From the NCBI GenBank assembly GCA_049840515.1, contig JASGKW010000009.1, positions 620,001-684,000 on the forward strand: 64,000 nt of DNA, given 5' to 3'. How positions within the stretch are numbered: the stretch's first letter is position 1; each line of letters begins with the position of its first letter. The notes beneath the pieces were generated by a model, which did not search any database, was not told where the DNA came from, and saw only the letters and a program-made list of their open reading frames with translations. Made by a program: the position numbers and the translations under genes. Source of the DNA: Muricomes sp049840515. GTDB lineage: Bacteria > Bacillota > Clostridia > Lachnospirales > Lachnospiraceae. Shown here piece after piece: positions 1-9,491 of the stretch.

Positions 1-1355
1 AATCCACTGGCTACAGAGCCAGTGACAAAATTAATTGGAAAGTTTGCAATACCGGCAATTATCAGTATGCTGGTAGGTTCTTTGTATAACATTGTAGACC
101 AGATATTCATTGGACGGGGTGTGGGAATGCTGGGAAATGCAGCGACAAATGTTGCGTTTCCTATCACCATCATTGCGACGGCGGTTGGACTTCTTTTGGG
201 AATCGGGAGTGCAGCAAATTATAACCTTGAGACAGGTGCAGGAAAAAATGAGAGGGCCAGTGAGATAGCGGGAACGGGTCTGGCATCTCTTGTGATAAGC
301 GGCCTGGCGATTGCTGTTGTCATATTGATATTTCTAAATCCCCTGCTGCACGCTTTTGGGACAACAAAAGAGATTCTTCCTTATGCCAGAGATTACACAG
401 GAATTACAGCACTCGGCATCCCATTTTTTGTATTCACCGTGGGCGGCAACCATTTAATCAGGGCTGACGGAAGTCCGGTATATTCCATGGTCTGTATGAT
501 AGTGGGGGCTGTGATTAATACCATATTAAATCCAGTCTTTATTTTTGGACTTCACTGGGGAATCAAAGGCGGGGCCATTGCCACAGTTATCGGCCAGGTG
601 ATATCTGGATTTCTTGTTATCTTATATTTTGCGAAATTTAGAAAAATGAAGCTGACAAGAGCGTCATTTCGCCCCAGGGGTACTTATTTGAACAACATTC
701 TCTCACTGGGCATGGCATCCTGTATTAATCAGATAGCGATGGCCGTAGTCCAGATTGCTATGAATAATACTCTGCGCTATTATGGGGCATCCTCCATGTA
801 CGGAAGCGACATTCCCCTGGCATGTGTGGGCGTTGTTTCTAAGGTAATCAGCTTGTTTATGGCCATCTGTATTGGAATTTCACAGGGATGCCAGCCCATA
901 TGGGGATTCAACTATGGAGCAGGAAATTATGCCAGGGTAGAGAGACATATAAGAAATCAGCCTTTCTTTGTACTGGTGTTGCCGTGATTTTCTTCCTTGC
1001 TTTTCAGATATTCCCTCATCGGATTGTCGGTATTTTTGGGACTGGAAGTGAAGAGTACTTCCACTTTGCAGAAAGATATTTGAAGATATTTATGTTTATG
1101 ACATTTATAAACGGCATTCAGCCTATGTCCGCCGGATTTTTTACATCCATAGGAAAAGCAAAGCTTGGAGCAGTAATGTCACTGACACGTCAGGTTTTGT
1201 TTTTGCTGCCTCTGATATTTATTTTCCCGATATTTATGGGGATTGACGGAGTTATGTACGCAGGTCCGATAGCGGACGCTGCGGCGGCAATACTTGCAAT
1301 TCTCTTTGCGCTCCGTGAGCTGAACAAAATGAAAAATATGAGCTGTGCTATTTAA
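1..1355 (+). pseudogene. MATE family efflux transporter, 5' partial and frameshifted
   Basis: This is a multidrug and toxic compound extrusion (MATE) transporter that would export drugs or metabolites by cation antiport across the inner membrane. The frame is open from base 1 (NPLATEP precedes GTG at 22), so the true start lies upstream of the window. Residues such as FAIPAIISMLV, YNIVDQIFIG and GFNYGAGNY are family hallmarks. Reading frame 1 runs to 987, but homology-like sequence continues from about 945 in another frame (TYKKSAFLCTGV onward, to the stop at 1353-1355). The two halves join if one base is restored near 943-946. Joined, the product has about 450 residues, normal for MATE. It is either a genuine frameshift or a sequencing indel. 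Confidence 0.85.
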
Positions 1356-1388
1356 AGAAAAAGGATGGATTACAGAAATCCTCCATCC
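1356..1388 (-). terminator. Rho-independent terminator for the SDR gene
   Basis: The arms GGATGGA (1363-1369) and TCCATCC (1382-1388) form a stem overlapping the end of the minus-strand SDR gene. Read on the minus strand the stem is followed by TTTTTCTTT, as expected for termination of the SDR transcript. The plus strand has no T-run after the stem, so it should act in one direction only. Confidence 0.6.
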
Positions 1389-2099
1389 AATCCAATGATT
1401 TGTCCCGTCAGATAGGCGTGGCTTCTGGCAAGATCAAGAACTAAATCGGCCACCTCACTGGGGGCAGCAAATCGTCCGGCAGGTATCTCTTCCATGAGTA
1501 CCTGCCGTTCTTCTTCGGACAACTGGGCATTCATGTCAGTGTCGATGACACCGCAGGCGACAGCATTTACCTGAATGTTGCAGGGGGCGAGTTCCTTTGC
1601 AAGTGCTTTCGTGAGACCGTTGATTCCAGCTTTTGTTGCGGAATAGGCGGCTTCGCAGGATGCACCTGCAGTTCCCCACATGGAGGAAATACTGATGATT
1701 TTCCCGGCTTTTTTGGACACCATGTAAGGAATAGCGGCGCGGCAGCAGTAGAAAACTGAGGAAAGATTTGTGTGGAGTATCATCTCCCAGTTAGAATCGG
1801 TCATATCTGTGAGCAGCCCTATATAAGACATTCCGGCATTATTTACCAGAACATCCAGTCCTTCGCAGGACTTTTCGATTTCCTGAAACATGCGCTCCAC
1901 ATCCGCGGAATTGCCCATATCCCCAGGCAGGGCCTGACAAATCCCTCCTTCTGATAAAATCTGTTTCTGTACTTGTTCCAGCGTCCACAGAATTACGGCA
2001 GTTTATAAAAACATGATAACCCGCCCGTGCAAAGGAAAAGGCGCAGGCTTTTCCAATTCCTCTGGATGCCCCGGTTATCAGTACACATTTCTCATTCAT
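1370..2099 (-). pseudogene. SDR-family oxidoreductase (FabG-like), frameshifted
   Basis: This is a short-chain dehydrogenase/reductase, an NAD(P)-dependent ketone or alcohol oxidoreductase resembling FabG/YmfI. The first part, from ATG at 2099, shows the Rossmann motif TGASRGIG. The second part has NNAG, the catalytic Tyr-x-x-x-Lys as YSATK, and a C-terminal GLDGGFL. The frame changes near 1980-1990: NCRNSVD in one frame must continue as LEQVQKQILSEGG in another. Restoring one base gives about 243 residues, the usual SDR length. ATG at 2099 was chosen because GASRGIG follows at the normal distance. The gene is convergent with the MATE gene. Confidence 0.8.
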
Positions 2100-2461
2100 A
2101 TATAAAACCCTCTTTTCAATTGTTATTCTGATATTATACTGCATAAAATGTGAGTAATTCAATAAGTATATTTACTGTCAATGATAGTTTTGACAAGCTG
2201 GACTGCGTGAAAGAATATAACTTGTAACAGTTCAGCCATACAGCTTGAGCTGGCTGCTTTGCAGCCTTTTCACTGCTGACGCAGTTAAAACTCTCGCTTA
2301 TGGCAGAGCGCCATATACGTGCACAGCTGAACTGTATCATAACTTTCTGGTTGTGATTCCATATTGCGTGTGATATGATTTCCTTATAAATTAATGTGGG
2401 ATATAAAAGATAAAAGGTCAGGAAACATTTTTACGGGAAGGGATGAGGAGGAACCGTACCA
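2100..2461. other. Intergenic region, no gene supported
   Basis: This 362-base stretch separates the SDR start from the HD gene. It holds a good sigma-A promoter for the HD gene at 2351-2379. A 68-codon minus-strand frame (2134-2340) has no recognisable domain and no convincing ribosome site, and I do not accept it as a gene. I see nothing else. Confidence 0.5.
2351..2379 (+). promoter_or_regulatory. Sigma-A type promoter for the HD hydrolase gene
   Basis: A -35 TTGTGA (2351-2356) is separated by 17 bases from a -10 TATGAT (2374-2379). The start codon lies about 80 bases downstream, preceded by AGGAGG. Confidence 0.6.
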
Positions 2462-3022
2462 ATGATTGATGAAGCAATGGAATTTGCATCAAAGGCCCAT
2501 GAAGGACAAGTGAGGAAAGGAACAAAAAAGCCTTACATCGTTCATCCCGTGGAGGTTGCAGAGATTGTGGCAGCTATGACGGATGATGAGGAGATTATAT
2601 GTGCCGCTCTTCTTCATGACACGATTGAGGATTGTGAAGGGGTGACGGAGGAAATGCTGGAGAAGAAATTTGGCAGCCGCGTAGCATTTCTGGTCGCACA
2701 GGAAAGTGAAGACAAATCGAAAACCTGGGAGGAGAGAAAAGGAGCGACAATCCAGGATTTGAGAGAAGCGCCGCGGGAAGTGAAAATAATAGCTCTGGCG
2801 GATAAGCTGTCAAATATGCGGGATATTGACCGGGATTATCCTGTTTTGGGGGATGAGCTGTGGAGACGGTTCCGCATGAACAGCAAGACAGCTATTGGAT
2901 GGTATTATAAGGGAGTCAGGGATTCTCTCAGGGAAGAATTTAAAGGGGTACCGGCCTACGAAGAATACTGTGCTCTGGTGGAGAAGAATTTTGGAAAGGA
3001 ACAGGCCTCTCTGGAGTGGTAA
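2462..3022 (+). CDS. HD-domain hydrolase, RelA/SpoT hydrolase-like
   Basis: This is a 186-residue metal-dependent phosphohydrolase of the HD superfamily, close in architecture to the ppGpp-hydrolase half of RelA/SpoT and to small alarmone hydrolases. The metal ligands are visible in order: His28 in IVHP, His52-Asp53 in LLHDTIED, and Asp114 in ALADKLSNM. There is no synthetase domain, so a hydrolase role on (p)ppGpp or another nucleotide is inference. It starts at ATG 2462 behind GAGGAGG and has its own promoter and a terminator at 3056-3085, so it is probably monocistronic. Confidence 0.8.
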   Translation: MIDEAMEFASKAHEGQVRKGTKKPYIVHPVEVAEIVAAMTDDEEIICAALLHDTIEDCEGVTEEMLEKKFGSRVAFLVAQESEDKSKTWEERKGATIQDLREAPREVKIIALADKLSNMRDIDRDYPVLGDELWRRFRMNSKTAIGWYYKGVRDSLREEFKGVPAYEEYCALVEKNFGKEQASLEW

Positions 3023-3055
3023 ATAAAGTGAGTCCCAAAGAATACGGGGAGAGAT

Positions 3056-3085
3056 AAAAGGCAGGGATGAAAGTCCCTGCTTTTT
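3056..3085 (+). terminator. Rho-independent terminator after the HD gene
   Basis: The arms GCAGGGA (3061-3067) and TCCCTGC (3074-3080) are joined by a six-base loop, preceded by AAAA and followed by TTTTT. The stem contains the alternative upstream ATG (3067) of the PHP gene, which argues that the PHP gene starts further downstream. Confidence 0.8.
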
Positions 3086-3123
3086 CTGCAAAAATAGTCC
3101 GGGAAGGAAAGGAAGGAAAAGAT

Positions 3124-4074
3124 ATGGTACAGTTAGTTTATGCTTGTGATCTTCATACTCATACGACACGCTCAGATGGAGGAGAGACACCCATGGAGGT
3201 TATTTGCCAGGCGGCTTTGAGGGGACTCAGGGTGCTTGCCATAACGGACCATGATATCGTACCGGAAGAGATTTGGACAGATAAAAATAGAAAGGAGATA
3301 AATCTCAGAGAGTATGCAAAGTCCGTTCATGTAAACTTGTTGCTGGGGATGGAGGTTTCCTGTGAGACAGAAGTGGAGGATGTACATATCATTTGCCTGG
3401 GATGTGACTGGAAATATTTCTGGTTTAAGGAGCTGGAGACAATGGTTGCAAAATCCAGAGCTGACGGGTACAAAAGGCTGGTTGAGCGGCTCCGGGAAGA
3501 TGGCATGGATATTACCTGGGAGGAAGTTCTGGATAACGGGGGACATCCGGTGGAAGAAGCACATGTTCTGAAAAAAATGATATTTGAACTGATGGCAGGC
3601 AAAGGTTTCTCAAAAAACTGGAGAGAAGCCAAGCTGCTGGTGAAAAATACAGAGAAGTATCAGATAAAACGCCAAAAACCAGACCCCAAAGAAGTAATCC
3701 GGGAGGTTCATCAGTCAGGCGGTATTGCCATATTGGCGCATCCCCTGTTGATTTCTGATTCAGTTGAAGTAAATGGGCGGCGTATGTCCAGAAAAGAGTA
3801 TATAGATGAGCTTGTAGAAGCCGGGCTGGATGGGATTGAGGCATGTTACACCTATGATAAAACCAGCTATGAAGGGACAATGACGAAGAAAGAGGCTGAG
3901 AAATATATCCGCGATAATTACAGTGATAAAGTAGAAATTATGTCCGGTGGCTCAGATTATCATGCGGATGGCAGAAAAGGTGTGGTGAATGCGAGAGAGC
4001 CGGGAGAATGCGGGGTAACAACAGCATATTTCTATGGAAACAGACTGCTTGCAGGGTTACTGGATAAAAAATAA
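3124..4074 (+). CDS. PHP-domain phosphoesterase
   Basis: This 316-residue metallo-phosphoesterase belongs to the polymerase-and-histidinol-phosphatase (PHP) family, whose stand-alone members cleave small phosphoesters such as 3',5'-nucleoside bisphosphates or trim RNA ends. Metal-binding motifs appear in the family order: HTHT (His11, His13), TDHD (Asp42-His43), Glu77 in GMEVSCE, AHP mid-protein, and GGSDYH near the C-terminus. I place the start at ATG 3124, behind GGAAGG, because the earlier in-frame ATG at 3067 lies inside a terminator hairpin. The exact substrate cannot be read from sequence. Confidence 0.8.
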   Translation: MVQLVYACDLHTHTTRSDGGETPMEVICQAALRGLRVLAITDHDIVPEEIWTDKNRKEINLREYAKSVHVNLLLGMEVSCETEVEDVHIICLGCDWKYFWFKELETMVAKSRADGYKRLVERLREDGMDITWEEVLDNGGHPVEEAHVLKKMIFELMAGKGFSKNWREAKLLVKNTEKYQIKRQKPDPKEVIREVHQSGGIAILAHPLLISDSVEVNGRRMSRKEYIDELVEAGLDGIEACYTYDKTSYEGTMTKKEAEKYIRDNYSDKVEIMSGGSDYHADGRKGVVNAREPGECGVTTAYFYGNRLLAGLLDKK

Positions 4075-4207
4075 CAAATCTTTACATGTGCGGCTGGTTT
4101 ATGTAAGTCTTCACAGAAATTCCAATATTTGTACAATAATTAAACATACCTCTCTTATAAAATATGGCTATGAATCATGACGTTGAAAATAAGGAGGCAA
4201 AGACTAC

Positions 4208-5794
4208 ATGTACATTTTAAAAAATGCTTTGAGAAGTATCAGCCGTTCCAAAGGCCGCAGTATTTTAATAGGGATTATTATTTTTGTAATTGCAGTTTCT
4301 TCCTGCGTGGCTTTATCTATACGGGAGGCCGCGGAGCAGGCACGAAAAGACAGCCTGGCAGATTTGCAGATTACCGCACAAATTACGGTAAACAGGCAGA
4401 AGATGATGGACGGACAGGGAGACAGGGAGTCGAGGAAAGCGGCTCTGTCCGGTATACAGGGGCTGTCACTGGAGGATATGAAGACCTACGCGGATTCTGA
4501 GCATGTGAAAGATTTCTACTATACATCCTCTGTTTCTTTAAATGGCAATGATGATTTTGAACCGGTAGATACAACGGGTGTAGATGACAGCAGTTCTGAT
4601 GAAGCAGATGCTCAGAACTCCCCTGCGGATTCTCAAGGTCCGGGAATGATGCCGGGAGGCGAAAGGCAGGGAAATGCCCAGAGCGGCGGGCAGTTTACAG
4701 GAGCCGGCCGTATGGGTACTCAGGGAGATTTTACACTGACTGGTTACAGCTCAGATGCAGCTATGACAGACTTTGAAGATGGAAATGAGAGTATCACCGA
4801 AGGCGCTATGTTTGCGGAAAATGATACGGAGAATCAGTGTATTATAAGTGAGGAGCTTGCTGCATACAACGATTTGAAAGTTGGGGATACGATTACGCTC
4901 CAAAATCCAAACAAGGAAGACGAGACATATACTCTTACTGTCAGTGGAATTTATGAGAACAATAAGACAGAAGATTCCTCAGGCAGCATGATGGGCGGAT
5001 TTTCACCATCCTTTGACTCTGCAAATCAGATTTACACCAGCTATGAGAATTTGAAAGCAATTACCGATGCATCATCAGAGAATGCGGTGGTAACTACGGA
5101 TGAAAATACCCAGGAGGAGACAACAACAGCTCTCAGGTCACAGACGACGGGCACATATACGTTTGCAGATATAGATAATTATGAGTCATTTAAATCAGAT
5201 ACAGAGGCAAAATTGGGTGACAGTTATACAGTGGAATCCAATGACCTGACAAAGTATGAGCAGAGTCTTCTGCCCCTGGAAAATCTGAGCAAATATGCCG
5301 GATATTTTCTGGTGATTATTCTGACAATCGGGGGCATCATTCTGGTTGTGCTTAATATTTTCAATATACGGGAAAGAAAATATGAAATCGGAGTTCTGGC
5401 TGCTATCGGCATGAAGAAAGGAAAGATAGCTGTACAATTTATTCTGGAATTGCTGTGTGTAACCTTTGCGGCAGTTATTATCGGGGCAGGTGCCGGGGCT
5501 GCCGCTTCTGTTCCGGTCACGAATAAACTGCTGGAACAGCAGATTGAAAGTACAGTCTCAGCGCAGGAGCAGCAGACAGCTAATTTTGGAAGAGCTCCGG
5601 GCATGCAGGGGCAACAGATACCCGGCAGGAATCAGAGCGCTGATTATATGGATCAGATTAGTTCCGCAACGGATCTGACAGTTGTTCTGGAGTTAATAGG
5701 AATCGGAATATTGCTGACCATCATATCAGGGTGTGTTGCTGTTGTATTCATATTGCGTTACGATCCGCTCAGGATTTTGAGTAACAGGGATTAG
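4208..5794 (+). CDS. ABC transporter permease, MacB/FtsX type
   Basis: This 528-residue permease has the MacB/FtsX topology: one N-terminal membrane helix (about residues 18-38), a large extracytoplasmic domain (about 40-355), then three C-terminal helices (about 364-386, 405-430, 490-515) forming the FtsX domain. The outer domain is rich in Asp, Ser, Gln and Gly, including a GMMPGG stretch. It pairs with the ATPase ten bases downstream. Such systems act in peptide sensing, lipoprotein handling or efflux as mechanotransmitters rather than classical channels; the substrate here is unknown. RBS AAGGAGG precedes ATG 4208. Confidence 0.85.
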   Translation: MYILKNALRSISRSKGRSILIGIIIFVIAVSSCVALSIREAAEQARKDSLADLQITAQITVNRQKMMDGQGDRESRKAALSGIQGLSLEDMKTYADSEHVKDFYYTSSVSLNGNDDFEPVDTTGVDDSSSDEADAQNSPADSQGPGMMPGGERQGNAQSGGQFTGAGRMGTQGDFTLTGYSSDAAMTDFEDGNESITEGAMFAENDTENQCIISEELAAYNDLKVGDTITLQNPNKEDETYTLTVSGIYENNKTEDSSGSMMGGFSPSFDSANQIYTSYENLKAITDASSENAVVTTDENTQEETTTALRSQTTGTYTFADIDNYESFKSDTEAKLGDSYTVESNDLTKYEQSLLPLENLSKYAGYFLVIILTIGGIILVVLNIFNIRERKYEIGVLAAIGMKKGKIAVQFILELLCVTFAAVIIGAGAGAAASVPVTNKLLEQQIESTVSAQEQQTANFGRAPGMQGQQIPGRNQSADYMDQISSATDLTVVLELIGIGILLTIISGCVAVVFILRYDPLRILSNRD

Positions 5795-5804
5795 GAGGTC
5801 TTTT

Positions 5805-6443
5805 ATGAGTGTATTAAAATTAGAGAATGTAAGCTATTCATATGCAGGTACGGACAATCCAGTCATAAAAGACTTGTCCTGTGAATTTGAAAAAGGAAAG
5901 ATTTACAGCATTGTGGGGCGCTCCGGGGCAGGTAAGACAACATTGCTCTCACTGCTGTCAGGGCTGGCATCTCCTACAGCGGGCAAAATTTATATGAATG
6001 GGGAAGATATAGATAAAATTGATAAATACGAATATCGCAGCCGCTATGTGGGCGTGATTTTCCAGAGCTTTAATTTGATGCCAAAGCTGACGGCTGTGGA
6101 GAATGTGATTCTGTCCATGGACATTGCGGGCAAACCATTTCCAGGTAAAAAGGCATATGCTATGGATCAGCTTAAAAAGGTGCATTTGAGCGAAGAGGAA
6201 GGCGAGCGCAGAGTGTTAAAGCTTTCCGGAGGGCAGCAGCAGAGAGTCGCCATTGCAAGGGCGCTGTCCTACGGACCTGAAATTATTCTGGCCGATGAAC
6301 CCACCGGAAATCTGGACGGGGAGACGCAGGAGGAGATTATGAATATATTCAAGGAACTGGCACATAAAGAAGAGAAATGCGTCATTCTTGTAACACATTC
6401 TCCCGATGTGGCAGATGCATCGGACGAAGTATATCAACTTTAG
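5805..6443 (+). CDS. ABC transporter ATP-binding protein, LolD/MacB type
   Basis: This 212-residue ATPase powers the preceding permease. The motifs are complete: Walker A GRSGAGKT (residues 38-45), Q-loop in VIFQSFN, signature LSGGQQQRVAIARAL, Walker B IILADEPTGNLD and the switch His in VTHSP. The length and motifs match the LolD/MacB-N group. It begins with RBS GGAGG 11 bases after the permease stop. Its 3' end overlaps the convergent acetyltransferase gene by four bases, and I see no terminator between them. Confidence 0.9.
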   Translation: MSVLKLENVSYSYAGTDNPVIKDLSCEFEKGKIYSIVGRSGAGKTTLLSLLSGLASPTAGKIYMNGEDIDKIDKYEYRSRYVGVIFQSFNLMPKLTAVENVILSMDIAGKPFPGKKAYAMDQLKKVHLSEEEGERRVLKLSGGQQQRVAIARALSYGPEIILADEPTGNLDGETQEEIMNIFKELAHKEEKCVILVTHSPDVADASDEVYQL

Positions 6444-7009
6444 CAATCCACGTTTTTAATAAATTTTGCCGGGACACCGCCCACAATGGTGTTTGAATCA
6501 ACATCCTTTGCCACAACTGCACCGGCAGCGATGACGGCACCTTCCCCGATGGTGACGCCGGGCAGAATGGCGGCATTGGAGCCAATCCATACATTTCTGC
6601 CAACTACAATCGGGGCGGGATGCATGGTACTCCGTTTGTCCGGTGCAAGGTCATGGTTGAGGGTAGCCATGACCACGTTGTGCCCAATCAAGGAACCGTC
6701 ACCGATGGTAATGCCTCCCTGGTCCTGGAATTTACATCCCGCATTGATGAATACATTTTTCCCGATGGTAATATTTTTGCCGCAGTCTGTGTGGAAAGGG
6801 GGAAACATTGCGAAGGACTCATCCACAGGTTTTCCAATCAATTTTGACATCAGGCTGCGGATTTCTTCCGGCGTATGATAGGCATTATTTAGTTCTGATG
6901 TAAGGCGCAGGGCATCCTGGCTCACTTTATGCATAAATAGATGGGCTTCCGACCCTCCAATAACCGGAAGCCCGTTATTTAGGTGGTCCAAAAAATCTTT
7001 TAACTCCAT
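6440..7009 (-). CDS. Sugar O-acetyltransferase, left-handed beta-helix (maltose/galactoside type)
   Basis: This acetyl-CoA-dependent O-acetyltransferase of the Maa/LacA family has about 189 residues. Hexapeptide repeats run through the second half (ITIGKNVFINAG, ITIGDGSLIGHN, PIVVGRNVWIGS, VTIGEGAVIAAG), and the catalytic His lies in ATLNHDLAP. Family members acetylate the 6-hydroxyl of sugars in the cytoplasm. I prefer ATG 7009 because GAGG sits at a good distance upstream; an upstream ATG at 7024 would overlap that site. The gene is convergent with the ABC ATPase and downstream of, but on the same strand as, the LysR gene. Confidence 0.85.
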   Translation of the reverse strand: MELKDFLDHLNNGLPVIGGSEAHLFMHKVSQDALRLTSELNNAYHTPEEIRSLMSKLIGKPVDESFAMFPPFHTDCGKNITIGKNVFINAGCKFQDQGGITIGDGSLIGHNVVMATLNHDLAPDKRSTMHPAPIVVGRNVWIGSNAAILPGVTIGEGAVIAAGAVVAKDVDSNTIVGGVPAKFIKNVDC

Positions 7010-7100
7010 AGTAGTTATCCTCATTTCACGATATTAGGGCAACAATAAAATACAATTCCCTCATATTTTTATTATATGAAATTTATAATATTATTTAAAA

Positions 7101-7137
7101 TGCTTATATTAAATATTATGTTATGCTTAAAAAGCAT
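7101..7137. promoter_or_regulatory. Operator-like repeat and small hairpin downstream of lysR
   Basis: GCTTATATTAAATATTATG (7101-7119 region) is an inverted near-copy of two AT-rich motifs upstream of the LysR and alcohol dehydrogenase genes (8075-8096, 8185-8206). Next to it ATGCTT-AAA-AAGCAT (7123-7137) forms a perfect six-base inverted repeat. It could be an additional LysR site or part of a weak terminator; the AT-rich context makes chance similarity possible. Confidence 0.35.
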
Positions 7138-7163
7138 TATTTTTATTTCGCCTTGGCATTGGA

Positions 7164-8051
7164 CTATCTGGAGAATTTTTCTTGCAGTTTTTTCAAAAAA
7201 ATATCCGATGCCTTTGAAAATATTTGATGCTTTTTCCACACTACATACCAATGAGCTTCCAATGCGGGTTCTAAGGGACGGAAACAAAGTCCGCTGCCTT
7301 TTGAGGTACTGATAATTTTATCCAGACATAAAGCGCAGCCAATATCGTCCTTTACTAGAAGAGATGCATTATAGAGCAGTGTATAAGTAGCCACAATATT
7401 CAGTTTTTCTAAATCATCTTTCAGCCACGCTGAAAATGTGTGACTGGTCATCTGCTGGCTTGAACAGATAAGAGGAAGGTTCCACAAATCACTGGCGCAG
7501 ATAGAATCTTTTTTAGCCAGAGGATGTTCTTTTTTCATGAGAAGTCCCCAGGTATCGGAGGCGGGCAGCATGATTGAGTCATACTTTGATAGATTGAAGG
7601 GTTCGGTCAGAACACCAAAATCAATCAAACCATTATCCAGCTTTTCTGTCACATTATCCGCATTTCCGCTGAAAAAGTGAAAATGTATATCAGGATGCTC
7701 GTTTTGGATGTGTTTAATTTCTTTGGACAGCAGACTGATTACATGGGTTTCACCGCTGCCAACATGTATGCTGCCGCTGACGCGCTCCCCTGGTGCCGTT
7801 AGTTCTGATTCGGTTTTCTCTACCAAATCTAATATTTCTTCCGCACGTTTTCGGAGCAGTATTCCATCTTCTGTCAATGTGATGCTTCGGTTTCCGCTGC
7901 TGCGGGAAAATAGTTTTACTCCCAAATCTGCTTCCAGTTCCATAAGCTGGCGTGAAAGAGTGGGCTGTGTCACGTGAAGGATTTTTGCAGCGTTTGAGAT
8001 ATTTTCCTCCCTGGCGACAGCCAGGAAATAGCGTAAAACTCTGATATCCAT
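7164..8051 (-). CDS. LysR-family transcriptional regulator
   Basis: This 295-residue regulator has the standard LysR plan: N-terminal winged helix-turn-helix (about residues 1-60, including NISNAAKILHVTQPTLSRQL) and a C-terminal periplasmic-binding-like effector domain. It is divergent from the iron-containing alcohol dehydrogenase across a 221-base AT-rich region, the classic arrangement in which a LysR protein activates its neighbour and represses itself. RBS GGGGG lies before ATG 8051. The effector is unknown; an aldehyde or alcohol would fit the target gene. Confidence 0.9.
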   Translation of the reverse strand: MDIRVLRYFLAVAREENISNAAKILHVTQPTLSRQLMELEADLGVKLFSRSSGNRSITLTEDGILLRKRAEEILDLVEKTESELTAPGERVSGSIHVGSGETHVISLLSKEIKHIQNEHPDIHFHFFSGNADNVTEKLDNGLIDFGVLTEPFNLSKYDSIMLPASDTWGLLMKKEHPLAKKDSICASDLWNLPLICSSQQMTSHTFSAWLKDDLEKLNIVATYTLLYNASLLVKDDIGCALCLDKIISTSKGSGLCFRPLEPALEAHWYVVWKKHQIFSKASDIFLKKLQEKFSR

Positions 8052-8272
8052 GAGTTGTAATCCCCCTTTTTATGTATGATTAAATATTATATTTTAGTGT
8101 GTTTTGAAGTTACAATTTCAATGTTGTATTTACAATTTTAATTAACTTACTTGTAACTTAACACAAGGGGCAATGCCTTTCAAGCATAATTAAATATTAA
8201 ATATAAGCATTTTATATATTTTTGTCTGAGGCATATAATTAACATAAGTATTGCGATAAGGAGGTTAGTAAT
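8052..8272. promoter_or_regulatory. lysR / alcohol dehydrogenase divergent control region
   Basis: Two imperfect direct repeats, each containing AATTAAATATTAAATAT-like sequence, lie at 8075-8096 (over the lysR promoter side) and 8185-8206 (upstream of the dehydrogenase). A TATAAT at 8234-8239 is a probable -10 for the dehydrogenase with no good -35, as expected for a LysR-activated promoter. The second repeat sits just upstream of where the -35 would be. RBS AAGGAGG is at about 8260. Confidence 0.5.
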
Positions 8273-9439
8273 ATGTTAGGAGATTTTAGTTATTCAAACC
8301 CAACAAAATTGTATTTTGGTGAAAATTCATTGAATTATTTGAATGAAGAACTCCCGAAGTACGGAAAGAACATTATGCTTACCTACGGGGGCGGTTCCAT
8401 CAAAAAGAATGGTATTTATGACCAGGTTATAGAGATTTTAAAAGCAAACGGCAAGAATGTGTTTGAAGACCCGGGCGTAATGCCCAACCCCACAGTGGAG
8501 AAACTCTATGAGGGCTGCGGGATTGCAAAGGAAAATAATGTGGATTTGATTTTGGCTGTGGGCGGAGGCTCCACGGCAGATTATGCAAAGGCTGTTTCTG
8601 TCTCTGCATATTGTGAGGAGGACCCCTGGGAGAAATATTATCTCCGTATGGAGGATGTGGACAACCAGATAATTCCGGTGGGAGTAGTGCTCACTATGGT
8701 GGGAACCGGCTCAGAAATGAACGGGGGAGCAGTTATCACCAACCCGGACTCCAAATTAAAAATCGGGCATGTCTTTAGGGAAAATGTTTTCCCCAAATTT
8801 GCAATATTGAATCCAAAGTTTACTTATACGCTTCCAAAGTATCAGATGACGGCAGGTTTCTTTGATATTATGAGCCATATCCTGGAACAGTATTTCTCCG
8901 GGGAGGACGATAATACTTCTGACTACATTATGGAAGGACTGCTGAAATCGTTGGTTCACAGCACAAGAATTGCGGTAAAGAATCCTGATGATTATGAAGC
9001 GCGGAGCAACATCATGTGGACTGCAACCTGGGCTTTAAATACGCTGGTGGCAAAAGGAAAATCTACAGACTGGATGGTGCATATGCTCGGTCAGGCTGTG
9101 GGAGCCTATACCAATGCAACCCACGGGATGACACTGTCAGCCGTTTCTCTGCCGTATTACCGCCATATTATGCAGGATGGACTGCAGAAATTCAGGAGAT
9201 ATGCGGTAAATGTGTGGAATGTAAATCCAGAGGGAAAGACTGCAATAGAAGTAGCAGAAGAAGGGCTGGCAAGAATGCAGGAGTACATGAAAGAAATCGG
9301 TGTTGCCATGAACCTGTCAGAATTGGGAGTGACACAAGAAATGATTCCTGGCATTGCGGAGGCTACATTCATTTTGAACGGCGGATATAAAGTGCTCACA
9401 AAGCAGGATGTTGAGACAATTTTAAAACAGAGTATGTAA
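8273..9439 (+). CDS. Iron-containing alcohol dehydrogenase (butanol dehydrogenase-like)
   Basis: This 388-residue group III alcohol dehydrogenase reduces aldehydes to alcohols with NAD(P)H and resembles YqhD/BdhA. It has the nucleotide-binding GGGS motif (AVGGGSTADYAKA), and metal-ligand segments DIMSHILEQYF and MVHMLGQAVGAYTNATHG carrying the conserved histidines. It is a single gene under the divergent LysR regulator, probably induced by an aldehyde or by redox imbalance during fermentation. The length is normal for the family. Substrate preference cannot be read from sequence. Confidence 0.9.
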   Translation: MLGDFSYSNPTKLYFGENSLNYLNEELPKYGKNIMLTYGGGSIKKNGIYDQVIEILKANGKNVFEDPGVMPNPTVEKLYEGCGIAKENNVDLILAVGGGSTADYAKAVSVSAYCEEDPWEKYYLRMEDVDNQIIPVGVVLTMVGTGSEMNGGAVITNPDSKLKIGHVFRENVFPKFAILNPKFTYTLPKYQMTAGFFDIMSHILEQYFSGEDDNTSDYIMEGLLKSLVHSTRIAVKNPDDYEARSNIMWTATWALNTLVAKGKSTDWMVHMLGQAVGAYTNATHGMTLSAVSLPYYRHIMQDGLQKFRRYAVNVWNVNPEGKTAIEVAEEGLARMQEYMKEIGVAMNLSELGVTQEMIPGIAEATFILNGGYKVLTKQDVETILKQSM

Positions 9440-9454
9440 TAAGTAATAAAAGTA

Positions 9455-9491
9455 GTAAAAAAGAGGCAGTCCATGAAAAGCGGGCTGCCTC
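9455..9491 (-). terminator. Terminator of the 9490-9939 membrane protein gene
   Basis: GAGGCAG (9463-9469) pairs with CTGCCTC (9485-9491). On the minus strand the stem is followed by a run of T (complement of AAAAAA at 9457-9462). It overlaps the last codon of the minus-strand gene and may also stop transcripts of the alcohol dehydrogenase gene. Confidence 0.65.

Noticed and set aside
2134..2340. 68-codon minus-strand frame upstream of the HD gene
   Set aside because: It lacks a convincing ribosome site or domain and overlaps the leader of the SDR gene.
3067..3123. Upstream start for the PHP gene
   Set aside because: The ATG lies in a terminator stem; ATG 3124 has a proper ribosome site and begins where PHP similarity begins.
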